From an uncultured Collinsella sp. (GTDB lineage: Bacteria; Actinomycetota; Coriobacteriia; Coriobacteriales; Coriobacteriaceae): DNA of 59,639 bases. The DNA is taken from assembly GCA_900542315.1 (NCBI GenBank), contig UQMV01000010.1, positions 1-59,639 of the forward strand. The letters run 5' to 3'. Made by a program: the position numbers and the translations under genes. Below are positions 58,348 through 59,639 of the stretch, piece by piece. The notes under the pieces are model-generated. The model was not told the DNA's origin, searched no databases, and was given only the letters and a program-made list of their open reading frames with translations. Position 1 is the stretch's first letter; each line of letters opens with the position of its first letter.

Positions 58348-59639
58348 CTAAGCTAGATCCCAAAACAGCTCGAACAGAACATTTCCATCGAGCCAGCCCA
58401 GGTGTGTCGGTGCTAAACGAGCTCGAACATGGCCCGCGACGACATCTGTCGAAGTGAAGGGTCCCTCATGGACCCCGAGCGTCTCGGGCACCCAAGTGGC
58501 AAGACCTAATTCGAGCGCGCGATCGCAAGCGGCTGTCAGCCCATCGGCCGGGATGACACGAGCCGCGCGAACCAACAGGTCGGACGCGACACCGCGCGTC
58601 ATGCGACAAGCAAGCATCAGGTCTTCGGCCGCAGCCTCGCGCTGCGAGAGATATTCGGCCTCGAACGCCGTCGCGTCATCGTCACGTTGCACCAGACGCA
58701 CGCGGTACGCATCGCCTCGAGAAGATACACCGGGGAACAAACCTGCAAGACGGTCGAAATCCTCGGCGTCGAGCATGCCCGCGGCAGAACGACCCAGGCC
58801 CAGGTAGCCCCGTCCGGTCCAGTAGGCAATGTTATGGGCGCACTCATGGCCGTCGAGCGCGTAACTCGCCACCTCATACGGGTGATAGCCGGCGGCACCC
58901 AGGAGCTCGCGTGCCACGTCCATGCATGCGGCCTGAAAATCCTCATCAGGCTCGAGCGACTCGTCACGGCACGCCATGCGATAAAGGGGCGTCCCCTCCT
59001 CGAGCGTGAGCGGGTAGACCGACACATGATGCGGAGCCGCCGCCAGCACGCCAACGAGCGTGCGATTCCAACTCGTTGCGGTTTGCCCGGGAAGTCCGCA
59101 CATAAGGTCGCACGACACATCAAGCCCAGCGTTCTTGACCGTCGCGATGGCGGCGAGCGCCCGATCGGCATCGTGAATACGGCCGATGGCAGTAAGTTCG
59201 ATGTTATCGAGCGTTTGCACGCCCAGAGAGACGCGTGTGACACCAACCTTGACAAGTGCAGTAGCAAGCTCGGCGGTCAGCGACTCGGGATTGGCCTCGC
59301 AGGTAAACTCAACGGGGGCGCACCACGCACGAATACGCCGCGCCAGCTCCACCAGGCGCTCCGGCCGGGCGGAGGCGATGCGCAGCACCGACATGGGCCA
59401 GCGGACAATGCCCGCCTTGACGTCGGAGAATCCGGAAAATTCCACGTCCCGGTCCACCGGGGCCTTCTCCATGGGGAAGGCATAGTGCCCGCCCTGGAAA
59501 TGGTCATGGGCCAGGATGGAGCCGCCCACGATGGGAAGGTCCGCATTGGACCCCACAAAGTAGTGGGGGAACTGTCCCACAAAGTCCAACAGCTTGGCAA
59601 AGCAGGCCCGGTCGATCTTCATGGGCACATGTTGGCTGT
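58348..59639 (-). CDS. Chimeric ORF: class 2 GalT fragment joined to HemW-like radical SAM protein; runs off window
   Basis: The frame is open to the window edge. The N-terminal ~105 codons (59639 to about 59335) are class 2 galactose-1-phosphate uridylyltransferase: SQHVPMKIDR, QFPHYFVGSNADLPIVGGSI, catalytic HDHFQGGHY and WPMSVLRIAS. From RIRAWCAPVEFTCEANPESL on, the protein is HemW/oxygen-independent coproporphyrinogen oxidase-like (RVSLGVQTLDN, DLMCGLPGQT, and the HemW C-domain). The HemW N-terminus, with its Cys cluster, is missing. Codon style changes at the same point. Best read as a join artefact or a rearrangement, not a fusion enzyme. Confidence 0.85.
   Translation of the reverse strand, partial: SQHVPMKIDRACFAKLLDFVGQFPHYFVGSNADLPIVGGSILAHDHFQGGHYAFPMEKAPVDRDVEFSGFSDVKAGIVRWPMSVLRIASARPERLVELARRIRAWCAPVEFTCEANPESLTAELATALVKVGVTRVSLGVQTLDNIELTAIGRIHDADRALAAIATVKNAGLDVSCDLMCGLPGQTATSWNRTLVGVLAAAPHHVSVYPLTLEEGTPLYRMACRDESLEPDEDFQAACMDVARELLGAAGYHPYEVASYALDGHECAHNIAYWTGRGYLGLGRSAAGMLDAEDFDRLAGLFPGVSSRGDAYRVRLVQRDDDATAFEAEYLSQREAAAEDLMLACRMTRGVASDLLVRAARVIPADGLTAACDRALELGLATWVPETLGVHEGPFTSTDVVAGHVRARLAPTHLGWLDGNVLFELFWDLA

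Noticed and set aside
58348..59639. Natural bifunctional GalT-HemW enzyme
   Set aside because: Both halves lack essential parts (GalT is an internal fragment, HemW lacks its radical-SAM Cys cluster), and the pathways are unrelated.

Overview
The window looks like a piece of the chromosome of a Collinsella species, most likely C. aerofaciens (Coriobacteriia, Actinomycetota). Three things point there. Codon use is GC-rich. The housekeeping set mixes an actinobacterial FHA-MerR pair with a Bacillus-like recA-rny-spoVS-miaB block. The SDR enzyme at 15925-16716 matches, from memory and residue by residue, the C. aerofaciens NADPH-dependent 7beta-hydroxysteroid dehydrogenase. No database search was possible, so all names rest on motif reading and recall.

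Layout. (1) 1-7062: a tight plus-strand run of der (3' part), plsY, gpsA, rpe, a cysteine desulfurase, a Nif3-like protein, a DUF164 zinc-ribbon protein and coaBC. (2) 7071-7258: promoter, tRNA-Pro(GGG) and terminator. (3) About 7260-17300: an accessory island starting at the tRNA 3' end. It holds short direct repeats, a broken excisionase-like gene, a 157-bp near-palindrome, an XRE/DUF2975 pair, and a small secreted Cys-containing peptide resembling the lactococcin 972 family with an unusual ABC exporter. The exporter has a double permease, an ATPase, a permease-ATPase fusion and a membrane-anchored 141-aa protein. Decayed ORFs, an IS30-type transposase remnant, the 7beta-HSDH gene and a hypothetical ORF fragment follow. 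(4) 17317-25426: a CDP-alcohol phosphatidyltransferase, a GarA-like FHA protein, an FtsR-like MerR regulator, apt, an NlpC/P60 endopeptidase, degV and DUF1836 (apparently sharing an operator), trxB and a GT28 glycosyltransferase. (5) 25432-25872: three copies of a palindromic repeat whose arms co-vary.

(6) 25870-46858: nrdR-dut; an SOS pair (LysM protein and lexA, divergent, three LexA boxes); DUF1624; then a long minus-strand block which reads, in transcription order, rnj-ftsK-rodZ-yajQ-rimO-pgsA-cinA-recA-recX-rny-GHKL ATPase-spoVS-miaB-miaA-hflX. It joins RNA decay, tRNA and ribosome methylthiolation, chromosome segregation, cell shape and SOS repair. (7) 47077-48057: an acquired-looking sugar O-acetyltransferase between two inverted copies of an ~84-bp structured repeat. 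(8) 48136-59639, minus strand: in transcription order a hemW fragment, a membrane DnaJ-like protein, dnaJ, mtaB, phoH, ybeY, dgkA, era, recO, rpsO and pnp. The last ~300 bases are not Collinsella-like: a galT (class 2) fragment is fused in frame to the hemW body, which suggests a chimeric join.

Most interesting: the bacteriocin-like peptide with its triple-permease exporter, the two families of co-varying palindromic repeats, the degV/DUF1836 shared operator, the membrane-anchored DnaJ, and the GalT-HemW chimera, which is probably an artefact.
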